DNA of 64,000 bases from NCBI GenBank assembly GCA_947475685.1, contig CANJNC010000009.1, positions 18,641-82,640 on the forward strand, in the 5' to 3' direction. The position numbers and the translations under genes are program-made. Within the stretch, counting starts at the first letter, position 1, and the number at the start of each line of letters is the position of its first letter. Positions 50,854 through 59,418 of this stretch are shown one piece after another. The DNA is from Comamonadaceae bacterium. GTDB taxonomy: Bacteria; Pseudomonadota; Gammaproteobacteria; Burkholderiales; Burkholderiaceae_C. The notes beneath the pieces are model-generated. The model searched no databases, was not told where the DNA came from, and saw only the letters and a program-made list of their open reading frames with translations.

Positions 50854-52521
50854 TTATTGACAAGTAAAGTTGGCGGCATTTCCAACGTCACCAGCAACTG
50901 GACCAGTAAATTTTGCTGATTTTGGATAAGCGCAAAGTGGACGAGTTCTAGCCGCAGGGGGTAAATTAAAACTGGATCCAGATGCAATAACACTTTCAGG
51001 TGCAATTCCTTTTTCAACCCAATTGACCATTGGTGTGAGCATGTCAAACTGATCGGTTGAAGGTCCTCCACTGCAGTGCCCCATATTAGGCACCAAGTAA
51101 AGCCTTGAAAAATTCTGAGCGTTTGAGTACTTGTTATTGATATTTTTAAAGTAATTAACTGTGTAAGCCGCAGATGGTCCAGGATCACTTGCACCGTGGT
51201 ACCAAATCACTTTCCCACCTTTATTGACAAATGAATCTATATTCGTAGAGGCTGCAATAACTGGGTGATTTGATTGCAACCTAGGGGGGTCAATATCAAA
51301 ACTCCAACTTTTATAGGGTACCAAAGTAGGGATCTGGGGGCTGATGTAATAGCCGATTTGGTTTGTTCCTAAAGCCAAATTACCGGGTGCGGCAGTTGCG
51401 GTACCAATGTTTCGAGTGGGAATGCCCGTAGCGGCCATGAAACCACCATCATAAGGATAACCTTCTACTTTTGTTCCACTGGGTAATACAATTGAGGCAC
51501 CTGCACTTGTAGTTGGACCCTGGTTAATCTTTTTAATTGCTGTAATTTGATCGGAACTTAAACACGCCGCTGTTTTTGCGCCAGAGCACATCAATGGTTG
51601 AGTTGATTTGAAGACATAAGTTGCTGGGTCGAATTTACAAGAACTTGGATTATCGATGACTCCATCAACAGCCCCATCATTGGCGTCACAGGCCTCTAGA
51701 ATTGCTTGTGTGAAGAGACCTTGGTCAGCAACAGTAAATGATTGGTTAAACTGAGCATTTCCATTTGCATCTTTTGAAACCAATGAAGCTATTGCCTGTA
51801 AGGAATTAACTTCACTTTGGGTAATTGCTGTCAAATCATAAACTGGGTCGCCTGCGACGACTCCATCAAAGTAATTGGGAAATCTTTGCATAAATTCCAT
51901 GCCTTGTCGTCCACCAGTTGAGCATCCGACGTGGTAGGAGCGGTCGGGGCTCCTGCCATAAAATGTTTTAATAATTGATTTGGCAGTTTGAGTCGCTTTG
52001 TCGATGGATCCATAGCCCCATTCGATAGTGGCATTGGGTTCAGAAAGAAAATCTAAAGTTGTTTTTCCAGCGGCAGTCAAAACAGTGTTGGCATGTCCAC
52101 CATCTTGAGTGACAACAGCCCAACCTTGAGAAAGAGCAGGGGTCATACTTCCGGCTACTCCAATGGCGGCTGGAACAGATCCCTCTGAACCACCGCCACC
52201 TTGGAACATAAATCGCCCATTCCAATTCAATGGAAGCCTTAGCTCAAATCCTGTCCCGTAAGATACCTTGTCAGCACCTGTATATGCACCCGCAACTCCG
52301 GTAACTAAACAATGTTCAGGCAAAGGATAGTTACTTACTACAGTCCCATTTGGAACAATTGAGCTTGATGTTATTGTTGAATTCGGTATGGGTAGAGTAG
52401 AGGAAGAGGTAGAAATGAAGGAGCACATATTAACCAATTGCGCGCGTTGATCAATATTAGTTGAACAAGAGTAAATTGAAGTTATGGTTAATAGTGTCAA
52501 TGACCATTTAAAGATTTTCAT
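50854..52521 (-). CDS. Tannase / feruloyl esterase family lipoprotein
   Basis: 555-residue secreted esterase. The N-terminus (KWSLTLLTITSIYSC) is a lipoprotein signal with Cys19 as the lipidated residue, so it is probably anchored to the outer membrane. The catalytic Ser201 sits in YHVGCSTGGRQGMEF directly after Cys200. His in VPNMGHCSGG is directly followed by Cys, matching the CS-D-HC disulfide motif of tannases and feruloyl esterases. Ca-site-like DANDGAVDGVIDNP is also present. It would release gallate, ferulate or similar acids from esters outside the cell; these could be ligands for nearby Bug receptors. Confidence 0.93.
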   Translation of the reverse strand: MKIFKWSLTLLTITSIYSCSTNIDQRAQLVNMCSFISTSSSTLPIPNSTITSSSIVPNGTVVSNYPLPEHCLVTGVAGAYTGADKVSYGTGFELRLPLNWNGRFMFQGGGGSEGSVPAAIGVAGSMTPALSQGWAVVTQDGGHANTVLTAAGKTTLDFLSEPNATIEWGYGSIDKATQTAKSIIKTFYGRSPDRSYHVGCSTGGRQGMEFMQRFPNYFDGVVAGDPVYDLTAITQSEVNSLQAIASLVSKDANGNAQFNQSFTVADQGLFTQAILEACDANDGAVDGVIDNPSSCKFDPATYVFKSTQPLMCSGAKTAACLSSDQITAIKKINQGPTTSAGASIVLPSGTKVEGYPYDGGFMAATGIPTRNIGTATAAPGNLALGTNQIGYYISPQIPTLVPYKSWSFDIDPPRLQSNHPVIAASTNIDSFVNKGGKVIWYHGASDPGPSAAYTVNYFKNINNKYSNAQNFSRLYLVPNMGHCSGGPSTDQFDMLTPMVNWVEKGIAPESVIASGSSFNLPPAARTRPLCAYPKSAKFTGPVAGDVGNAANFTCQ

Positions 52522-52718
52522 TTTATTCTCCGTGATTTATCCTTTAATCTTATTTTTTAAATCAAAACTTTGTTAATGTGGAAAACCCTATATTTAAATA
52601 TTTAAAATATTACTCAAATAAAGAGTAATAAATTATTTCGATTGAATTGTGATTAAGATTTTTTGAATAAAAGTAAATTTGAATACGTTATATTCTTACT
52701 ATAAATAAAGCTGATTGC

Positions 52719-52730
52719 GATCTCGAGATC
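52719..52730. repeat. 12-bp perfect palindrome
   Basis: GATCTCGAGATC, self-complementary. Function unknown. Confidence 0.5.
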
Positions 52731-52849
52731 CTTGTTTAACACTTCAGCCAGGATGGGTGTCCTTTACCTAAGGGGCCTACAAAGCATTGAGATCAGCAGG
52801 GATCCCTTTGGTATTTTGCTTTTGAATTTAAAGAAATAAGATGATGCAG

Positions 52850-52875
52850 ATTGCTTCGCTTGCGTCTCAAGCAAT
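52850..52875. repeat. REP-like short palindromic element
   Basis: ATTGCTT and AAGCAAT flank CGCTTGCGTCTC, followed by GACGACAAA. It resembles in style the interspersed short palindromes seen in many proteobacterial genomes (ATTGCTTCGCTTGCG... AATGACG). Only one copy was noticed in this window. Confidence 0.45.
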
Positions 52876-52991
52876 GACGACAAAGGGACTAGGCGTCACT
52901 TTCCTGATTCATGGGCCATTTTTTAGGCGCTTTAACGGTCAGATCCGTTGCTTTGTGTTGTCAGGAGCTTGTAGCAAACTTTGAATGAAAG

Positions 52992-53031
52992 CCCGTCATC
53001 TCAAAAATCAAATTATTTTTTTGACGACGGG
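52992..53031 (-). terminator. Stem-loop downstream of the PuuD-like gene
   Basis: CCCGTCATC pairs with GACGACGGG (one G-T pair), and an A-rich/T-rich inner extension lengthens the stem. It lies 66 bases beyond the PuuD-like stop on that gene's 3' side, so it may terminate it. No clean T-tract follows the stem. Confidence 0.4.
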
Positions 53032-53097
53032 ATGTGAAAACACTGTTTTTTCAAGTCAGATTAAATTTATAAAACCAAACAAAGTACAGAGGTGTTT

Positions 53098-53679
53098 TTA
53101 AAGTCCACCATGTGACTGCGCAACCATCATGTAGAGCATGGGAATGGAGAGCAGTGTATTGGCCCTGGAGGTCAGCATGGCCATTTTACCAGCCTTCGCT
53201 TTCTCCTCTGGTGTGACATCGACCATTCCGAGGGCTTTTTGTTGATTGGGCCAAATGATAAACCAAACATTAAAAGCCATGATCAAAGCAATCCACATGC
53301 CGATGCCAATAGCCACAAAGGGCTGAGTCAAAGACAAGGCGGCCATCACATAGCCGTTCATGGCCGCTACCAACAAGCCCGTGACCACCGTGGCCAATGC
53401 AGCATATCGAAACCAAAACAGAGCCTCAGGAGCAATGACTTTGCTGATGGCTGGTTTTTGTTCGTCTGGAATTTTTGGCATTGAAGGAATTTGAACAAAG
53501 TTAAAGTACCAAAGCAAACCGATCCACATGATTGCCGAGAGGACGTGTAACCATCTCATGAAAAACATTCCCCAGGCATGTCCTAATTCGATGGCTGGGT
53601 TTACCGCCGCAACAAGTAGGATTAATAAGATGACGCCAGCAATGAGCGTGTATAAAAGTGACTGAAAAAGCTTGGTCAT
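53098..53679 (-). CDS. PuuD-like (urate hydroxylase N-terminal domain) membrane protein
   Basis: 193 residues with about five membrane segments (LYTLIAGVILLILLVAA, WLHVLSAIMWIGLLWYF, YAALATVVTGLLVAA, FVAIGIGMWIALIMAF and a last one before the C-terminus). RWLHVLSAIMWIGLLWYFNF and FNVWFIIWPNQQK match the membrane domain of PuuD-type urate hydroxylases. It is shorter than PuuD, as it lacks the C-terminal cytochrome c domain, so it may be only an electron-transfer or structural membrane protein. Nothing nearby relates to purine use. Confidence 0.8.
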   Translation of the reverse strand: MTKLFQSLLYTLIAGVILLILLVAAVNPAIELGHAWGMFFMRWLHVLSAIMWIGLLWYFNFVQIPSMPKIPDEQKPAISKVIAPEALFWFRYAALATVVTGLLVAAMNGYVMAALSLTQPFVAIGIGMWIALIMAFNVWFIIWPNQQKALGMVDVTPEEKAKAGKMAMLTSRANTLLSIPMLYMMVAQSHGGL

Positions 53680-54134
53680 GTTAAAAGCCTCATAGGTTAA
53701 AAGATTTCCAACTTTAATACTAAATTGTTTAAAGTCAATAATAATTTGCTCAAACCTTTTAGATGAAGCCCATGTTCTTGATGTTAATTGTCTTCAATTT
53801 GTATTAAAACCTAACTAGTTGTAATAATTTCGTGGAACATGGTTTTATTGTGATCAAGGTGCTGGTCTTTTAGGATCTCGTTGTTTGATCTAAGTTGTCT
53901 ATTCAAGGGTAATTACCAACTGATTGATTGGATTGTTGCGATGTTCTTTTTGACAAAGACAGAATGACCCATAGCAGATTACTTTTCTTTTAAGAAGCGT
54001 GCGAAGTTTTTCAAATTTTCTAGGCAAGAATCCGCGTAGTTTTTTGTCGCTCCCCATGACTGGGCCGCTCTTGGTTTACACTTCACTAATTTCAAAATTT
54101 TTTCATTCACTTATTTTTTTCATTGAGGTCTTTT
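53680..54134. other. Intergenic region without recognised genes
   Basis: About 455 AT-rich bases between divergent genes (PuuD-like and MetE-like). It should contain both promoters. Short open frames are present but none is convincing, and no repeats or RNA gene are seen. Confidence 0.5.
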
Positions 54135-55157
54135 ATGTTGTTTCCCACGACCATCGTTGGCAGTTATCCACAACCCGAATGGTTGATCGATAGAGCGAAG
54201 TTGGCAGGCCGTTTTCCCCCTAGAGTGAGAGCCAAAGAACTTTGGCGTGTTCAAGAGCCGTATCTTAAACAAGCCATGGAAGATGCGACCTTATTGGCCA
54301 TCAAAGCTCAAGAGGATGCGGGCTTGGATATCATCACCGATGGAGAGATCAGGCGCGAGAGTTATTCAAATCGAATCGCAACGGCTTTGGAAGGGATTGA
54401 CATTGACAACCCGGGAGTCGGGCTAGACCGTTCTGGGCATCCCAATCCCGTTCCACGCATTGTTGGGAAAATTAAGCGCTTGCGCCCCATCGAGCTGGAG
54501 GATTTGCTGTTTTTAAAAGCCAATACCCATAAAAAAGTGAAAATCACAGTACCTGGGCCATTTACGATGTTGCAGCAAGCCCAAAACGATTTCTACGCCA
54601 CGGAAGAGGAGGCCGCGATGGATTATGCGGTTGCTTTGAACGAAGAAATTAAAGATTTGTTCGCCCACGGTGCAGACATTGTTCAAGTCGATGAGCCCTA
54701 CATGCAAGCGAGACCCGAAAAAGCAAGGCAGTATGGGATTCAAGCGCTTAACCGAGCTTTATTGGATGTGCATGGCACGACCGCCGTTCACATATGCTTT
54801 GGTTACGCTGCCGTCATTCACGTAAGACCTGAGGGCTACAGTTTTTTGCCGGAATTATCGTCTTGTTCATGCAATCAAATTTCGATTGAAACGGCACAAT
54901 CTAACCTTGACTGTAGAGTCCTTGAGCAGCTTCCCAATAAAAAGATCATCCTCGGCTGTATTGATCTCTCAGACATGAACATTGAAAGCCCCGTCTTGAT
55001 TGCCTCTAGAGTTAAAAAGGCACTCAAGTTCGTGGCCGCAGAAAATATTGTCTTGGCGCCTGATTGCGGTATGAAATACCTCCCCAGAGAGGTTGCCAAT
55101 GGAAAACTTAAAGCGATGGTCCAAGCTGCACAGATGTTGCGAAGTGAATTGACTTGA
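54135..55157 (+). CDS. Cobalamin-independent methionine synthase core (MetE C-terminal domain)-like protein
   Basis: 340 residues corresponding to only the catalytic C-terminal barrel of MetE. PTTIVGSYPQPEWL starts the domain; zinc ligands His219 and Cys221 (VHICFGYAAV) and Cys311 (LAPDCGMKYLPREVA) are present. Stand-alone members may transfer methyl groups from methylcobalamin, methylated thiols or other donors rather than methyltetrahydrofolate. GAGG six bases before ATG 54135 fixes the start; a TTG at 54123 would precede that site. It sits near LLM and liv genes but is separately transcribed. Confidence 0.88.
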   Translation: MLFPTTIVGSYPQPEWLIDRAKLAGRFPPRVRAKELWRVQEPYLKQAMEDATLLAIKAQEDAGLDIITDGEIRRESYSNRIATALEGIDIDNPGVGLDRSGHPNPVPRIVGKIKRLRPIELEDLLFLKANTHKKVKITVPGPFTMLQQAQNDFYATEEEAAMDYAVALNEEIKDLFAHGADIVQVDEPYMQARPEKARQYGIQALNRALLDVHGTTAVHICFGYAAVIHVRPEGYSFLPELSSCSCNQISIETAQSNLDCRVLEQLPNKKIILGCIDLSDMNIESPVLIASRVKKALKFVAAENIVLAPDCGMKYLPREVANGKLKAMVQAAQMLRSELT

Positions 55158-55290
55158 CTTCTTTGCCACCTTAAAGTGGGTATTTGCCCCAACTGTGATC
55201 ATTTAAAAGGCGTAACTTGGCAATAAACTAAGCCGCTCTTTTGTGTAATAAGCGCAGTGGTTCAAGCCCGGTGGTTTTAAATCAAAGGGG

Positions 55291-55863
55291 TCAATCCCAT
55301 GCGGGCAAGGAGGCCAAGGGGTTGGATACACCGTTGGGCAGCGGTGTGCGAGATGCATTCATCAACATGGCCAATAAGCTGTAGTAACCAAAGTGAGCAA
55401 TCATATCAACCACCCCTTGCTCACCAAAGCGCGTGATGCCTCGTTTCCAAGTCGGATCACTCACGCTGTGATGGCTCTTTAACTCGCCCAGCAAATCATA
55501 AATGATGCTTTCATCCTCGTTCATTTGAGTTGGGCGCCTACCCTCGTTGATAGACTGTATGGTTTCTTCACTCACGCCCTCTTTTTTGGCAATAGCACTG
55601 TGGATATGCCACTCAAAGGGTTGCGACCAGTGACGAGCTGCAATGAGCACTGCAAACTCAGAGTTTCTAAGTCCTATGCTATTGTGGTATCGCAAATACT
55701 CACCCACTTTTTGCAGTCGGTTCATCAATTCGGGACTTCTGAGCAGTGGCACAAAAGGGCCGCCCACTTTGCCTCTAGGCCCACTTGTGAGTTCAGCCAA
55801 GCTGGCTATTTGTTCAGGCGTCATTTCACCTTCAGACAATGGCGGCAAGCGGTCTTGGGACAT
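55291..55863 (-). CDS. Carboxymuconolactone decarboxylase (CMD/AhpD-like) family protein
   Basis: 190 residues. It has the helical CMD core, FAVLIAARHWSQPFEWHIHSAIAKKEGV, in which the CxxC redox pair of AhpD is absent (WSQPFEW). This favours a decarboxylase-like or structural role over peroxidase activity. The His in FEWHIH is conserved in CMD proteins. It lies 21 bases after the LLM monooxygenase and is divergent from the liv operon, so the two probably form one operon on an oxidation pathway. Confidence 0.88.
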   Translation of the reverse strand: MSQDRLPPLSEGEMTPEQIASLAELTSGPRGKVGGPFVPLLRSPELMNRLQKVGEYLRYHNSIGLRNSEFAVLIAARHWSQPFEWHIHSAIAKKEGVSEETIQSINEGRRPTQMNEDESIIYDLLGELKSHHSVSDPTWKRGITRFGEQGVVDMIAHFGYYSLLAMLMNASRTPLPNGVSNPLASLPAWD

Positions 55864-55884
55864 GGTTGTGATCCTTGATGAAAT

Positions 55885-56982
55885 TTAAATTCCAAGTGCG
55901 CTGTTCACGCGAGGGATGACTTGCTCAGCCATGAGGACCATGGAGCGCTTGGAGATGGCGGGGTCGCTCCAGTCGAGTCCGGCATAGACGAGTTCACCAA
56001 ACCCACCTAAGCTGTCATGGAGCGTCAAGATTTGATCGACCACCTCATTGACTGAGCCCGTGAAGACCAGTTGATTGAGTATTTCGTTGAGATCAACGGC
56101 TTGCTCTGGGGTCTTGCCATCCATTGTAAAAACGGCATCTCGCTTTCCTTTTCTTAACTTGTAATACAAGTTTTTGTAATAAAAGCGGTATGGACTTTGC
56201 TCAGACAAGCGGCCATACTCGTGAGCAACTTTCTCGTCATCGTGAACGACGATGGTTCGCGCAACGCGCCAATCGGCTCTTTGCGCCGTTTGACCCACAT
56301 TGGCTTTTCCCTTTGCGTAATTGTCCCAGTGCGAATTGAGCCACTTGCCATATAAGAAATTAGCCGAAAGGGGGTGGAAATCTTTCTCGCCCATGGCAAT
56401 GACACCTTTGGAGAAAGGGGCAACGACCGTACCCACGATTTCAGGTCGAGGACTCTGGTAGGGTTTATACATCATTCCTGTATTGCTAATTTCGTCATAA
56501 GTTTTTTTGGTTGAGACCTTAAACCGGTTGTTGGCTAAATCAATGTCTAAAGGATAGTTTGATTCCCAAATTTTAAGGATGACTTCAATGGACTCGGCAA
56601 ACATTTGGTTGCGGTCTTCGTCAAAAATTCCCAAGGCCTCGGCGTCTGAGGCCAGTGCGCCTGGACTCACACCCAAAATAAAACGCCCCTCAGAGAGGTG
56701 GTCAAACATGGCGGCATGGCAGGCCACAAGAACGGGGTGAAGGTGTGAGAGGTTGGTGGTGCCAGTGCCTAGGCGGATATGCTTGGTCGAATGAATCAAG
56801 GATGCTTGAAAAATCATGCTGCTGGTCACGTTTTCTACCAAATCGGTTAAATGCTCCCCTACAAAGGCATCGTGGTACCCCAGTTGATCAGCCAAGATGA
56901 TGATTTCTCGATCCTCCTTAAGTGTTTGCGTCACATTGCGATGTGCCGGGTGAACGGGCATGGTGAAGTAGCCAAGTTTCAT
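55885..56982 (-). CDS. LLM class flavin-dependent monooxygenase
   Basis: 365-residue bacterial-luciferase-like TIM barrel. Visible blocks: MKLGYFTMPVHPAHRN, EIIILADQLGYHDAFVGEHLTD, STKHIRLGTGTTNLSHLHPV and RFILGVSPGALASDAEALG. It uses reduced FMN or F420 to hydroxylate, or open a ring by Baeyer-Villiger-type oxidation. A flavin partner may be the reductase-like protein at 19703 or another elsewhere. It is divergent from the liv operon (154-base spacer) and upstream of the CMD-like gene. Confidence 0.93.
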   Translation of the reverse strand: MKLGYFTMPVHPAHRNVTQTLKEDREIIILADQLGYHDAFVGEHLTDLVENVTSSMIFQASLIHSTKHIRLGTGTTNLSHLHPVLVACHAAMFDHLSEGRFILGVSPGALASDAEALGIFDEDRNQMFAESIEVILKIWESNYPLDIDLANNRFKVSTKKTYDEISNTGMMYKPYQSPRPEIVGTVVAPFSKGVIAMGEKDFHPLSANFLYGKWLNSHWDNYAKGKANVGQTAQRADWRVARTIVVHDDEKVAHEYGRLSEQSPYRFYYKNLYYKLRKGKRDAVFTMDGKTPEQAVDLNEILNQLVFTGSVNEVVDQILTLHDSLGGFGELVYAGLDWSDPAISKRSMVLMAEQVIPRVNSALGI

Positions 56983-57136
56983 GATGCTTGTCGTCCTTTA
57001 AAGTGATGATTAACCCTAATCTAAAAGATGTGTAGGGGACTGTAAATAGGGTTTTCACATTGATTCCTTTGAATCTTTGTTGTAAGGTGGACTTTGAAAA
57101 ACATCCCTTGAACCCGTCTTTGAAGGAGATATGCTC

Positions 57137-58396
57137 ATGAATAAAGTCAAACTTTCCCGCCGTGAACTTCTTTTGGCCTTGTCTGCGAGCACAGTTGCAC
57201 TGAGTGCACCTTCGAGCTTTGCACAGTCTGCTCCTATCAAAATCGGGGGTACTTTTCCTCTGACAGGCGGCAATGCGTCAATTGGCAAGGTTGCCCAAGC
57301 CACAGCCCAGATTTGGGCCGATGATGTCAATAAACGGGGTGGGTTACTTGGTAGAAAGGTAGAGCTCGTCTTTTATGATGATCAAACCAACCCAACCTTG
57401 ATACCGGGCTTATTTACCAAGTTACTTGATATCGACAAAATCGATTTGATCGCAGGTACTGGGACTAATCTCATTGCGCCTGCCATGCCTTTGATCATGG
57501 AGAGAAAGCGCTTGGTGGTGGCCAATTTGGCGCTCGCGGTCAATGATCCATTTAACTACGATAAGTTCTTTCAAATCATGCCCTACGGGGCCAAAGGCAA
57601 AGAAGAATTGGCCAAGGGATTTTTTGAGGTGGCTGCCAAACTCAATCCTAGACCTAAGACCGTGGCCTTGGTTGGAGCGGACGCGGAGTTTGCCAATAAT
57701 GCGCTCGAAGGCGCAAGAGAGCATGCCAAGCGCTTGGGCTTTAGGATTGTGTACGATAAAAACTACCCACCCAATCAAGTTGATTTTGCCTCTGTGGTGC
57801 GAGCCATTGCTGCAACCAAGCCCGACTTGGTTTTTGTGGGCTCTTACGTGTCAGATACCTCTGGGATGGTGCGAGCTGCAGCAGAAGTCAAGCTCAGTAC
57901 CATGATGTTTGGTGGAGCGATGGTGGGGCTTCAAGTCGCCGCTCTCAAACAGCAGCTCTCTGGGGTGATCAATGGAGTGGTGAACTACGAGTTGTATTTG
58001 CCCGAGCCCAGCATGCAGTTCCAAGGGACAAAGGAGCTGATCGATCGCTACCGCGCGGTGGCCACAGCGCAAGGGCTCGATCCTCTAGGATTTTATGTTC
58101 CACCCACGACCTTTGCACAGTTTCAAGTGCTGGAGCAAGCGGTCTTGGCGACCAAGTCGCTCAAGGACGATGTGCTCTCAGACTATATTCACAAAAGTAC
58201 TTTTAAAACTGTGATGGGTGACATCAAGTTTGGTGCCATGGGTGAGTGGGCTGAGCCACGGATTTTGATGACTCAGTTTCAAAAGGTCAACGGCAAGGAC
58301 TTGGCTCAATTCGACAAGGCTGGTACTCAAGTCATTATTTATCCAGAAAAGTTCAAGTCCGGCAACGTCTTGACACCTTTTCCTCTGCCCAACTGA
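57137..58396 (+). CDS. Liv-type ABC transporter substrate-binding protein with Tat signal
   Basis: About 419 residues. The N-terminus has a twin-arginine signal (KLSRRELLLALSASTVALSA) with cleavage after SFAQ. IKIGGTFPLTGGNASIG and VKNRGG-like DVNKRGGLLGRKVELVFYDD are the usual LivK-type binding-protein features. It is in the HAAT family, whose ligands include branched-chain amino acids, amides and aromatic acids. AAGGAG at 57123-57128 is eight bases from ATG 57137 and only two from ATG 57131, so the former is the start. It heads the operon with livHMGF, and the LLM/CMD genes are divergent from it. Confidence 0.94.
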   Translation: MNKVKLSRRELLLALSASTVALSAPSSFAQSAPIKIGGTFPLTGGNASIGKVAQATAQIWADDVNKRGGLLGRKVELVFYDDQTNPTLIPGLFTKLLDIDKIDLIAGTGTNLIAPAMPLIMERKRLVVANLALAVNDPFNYDKFFQIMPYGAKGKEELAKGFFEVAAKLNPRPKTVALVGADAEFANNALEGAREHAKRLGFRIVYDKNYPPNQVDFASVVRAIAATKPDLVFVGSYVSDTSGMVRAAAEVKLSTMMFGGAMVGLQVAALKQQLSGVINGVVNYELYLPEPSMQFQGTKELIDRYRAVATAQGLDPLGFYVPPTTFAQFQVLEQAVLATKSLKDDVLSDYIHKSTFKTVMGDIKFGAMGEWAEPRILMTQFQKVNGKDLAQFDKAGTQVIIYPEKFKSGNVLTPFPLPN

Positions 58397-58527
58397 GTTG
58401 GCACTTGGCGGGCCTTGGTGCTAGTGCTCTGGGTTAGACACTGGAAAGATCAAGACCTATGCTTTGGCTGAAGTGAATTGGTAAATCTTAGTTTTTGATG
58501 TTGAGTTTTCCCCAAAGATAAACGCGC

Positions 58528-59418
58528 ATGGATTTCATCACTTTTATCGATTTACTGCTCAATGCCTTGGTAGCTGGTGCGATGTTGGGCGGATTTTATG
58601 CTGCCGTTTCAATAGGGATTTCAATCTCGTTTGGCATGCTTGACATTGCCAACATTGCGCATCCTGCAATGATCATGTTGGGCTCGTTCTTGGCATATAC
58701 ACTGAACGATCACTTTGGACTTGATCCTTTGATCAGTATGGTGCTGATAGCTCCATTTTTTGGACTCACAGGCATTGCGATCTACAGAGTGTATTACCGC
58801 CTTTTTGAAAGCCGTGAGCGTGACCCGCGTCGGGGATTGGCGTTTTTCTTTGGCCTCTTGTTCGTCACCGATGTAGCCCTGATCTTGATTTTTGGCGTGG
58901 ATTTAAGAGGGGTGCAAACACCTTATGTAGATGCAATGATCAATATTGGTTTTGTGGGTATTGCATGGAGGTTGCTGATTCCTTTTTTAATTGGTCTATT
59001 TATGGTGTGGGGCATTCACTTATTTTTAACGCGTACCTTTTTTGGCCTGGCCGTGAGTGCACTTTCTCAAGAACCCCTGGGTTTGAGACTCATTGGAGTG
59101 GACCCCATTTCCATCAAGCAGTTGGCTTTTGGTTTATCAGTGGCCACAGCAGCGTGGGGCGGGGCAGCATTGATCATTATCCAACCAGTGGAGCCTTCTC
59201 TTGGGCGTGAGTACATCGGGCGTGTGTTTGCGGTGTGTGTGTTGGGTGGAATGGGAAGCATGTCCGGGACTTTTTTTGCAGCTCTTCTCCTGGGTGTCGT
59301 AGAGAGCTTGACTTCAACCTTCATAGGACCTTCGTGGTCGCCTGCTGTGGCGTTTGGGTTGTTGCTGCTCACCTTGGCCTTGCGACCGACTGGGCTCATG
59401 GGAAGGGCGATGAGATGA
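58528..59418 (+). CDS. livH: Liv-type ABC transporter permease LivH
   Basis: 296-residue membrane subunit of the second liv-type importer. It starts MDFITFIDLLLNALVAGAML and has about eight hydrophobic segments. The conserved loop is LGLRLIGVDPISIKQLAFGLS, and the C-terminus RPTGLMGRAMR is standard. Its stop overlaps the livM start as ATGA. It differs clearly from the livH at the left edge, so the two importers are not recent copies. Confidence 0.95.
   Translation: MDFITFIDLLLNALVAGAMLGGFYAAVSIGISISFGMLDIANIAHPAMIMLGSFLAYTLNDHFGLDPLISMVLIAPFFGLTGIAIYRVYYRLFESRERDPRRGLAFFFGLLFVTDVALILIFGVDLRGVQTPYVDAMINIGFVGIAWRLLIPFLIGLFMVWGIHLFLTRTFFGLAVSALSQEPLGLRLIGVDPISIKQLAFGLSVATAAWGGAALIIIQPVEPSLGREYIGRVFAVCVLGGMGSMSGTFFAALLLGVVESLTSTFIGPSWSPAVAFGLLLLTLALRPTGLMGRAMR

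Larger units (their letters stand above)
52522..53097. other. Non-coding region rich in palindromes
   Basis: About 575 bases with no gene. The first 200 bases are very AT-rich and include the tannase promoter. The rest has several inverted repeats: GATCTCGAGATC (52719-52730), ATTGCTT/AAGCAAT (52850-52875) and CCCGTCATC/GACGACGGG (52992-53031). Their density suggests a repeat-element graveyard or REP-like units. Confidence 0.5.

Noticed and set aside
50790..51194. Minus-strand open frame of 134 codons overlapping the tannase gene
   Set aside because: It is in a different frame within the tannase coding sequence and has no ribosome site or family pattern.
59235..59414. Upstream extension of the second LivM
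   Set aside because: It overlaps livH in another frame and is not hydrophobic in the LivM manner; ATG 59415 overlaps the livH stop as in other liv operons.
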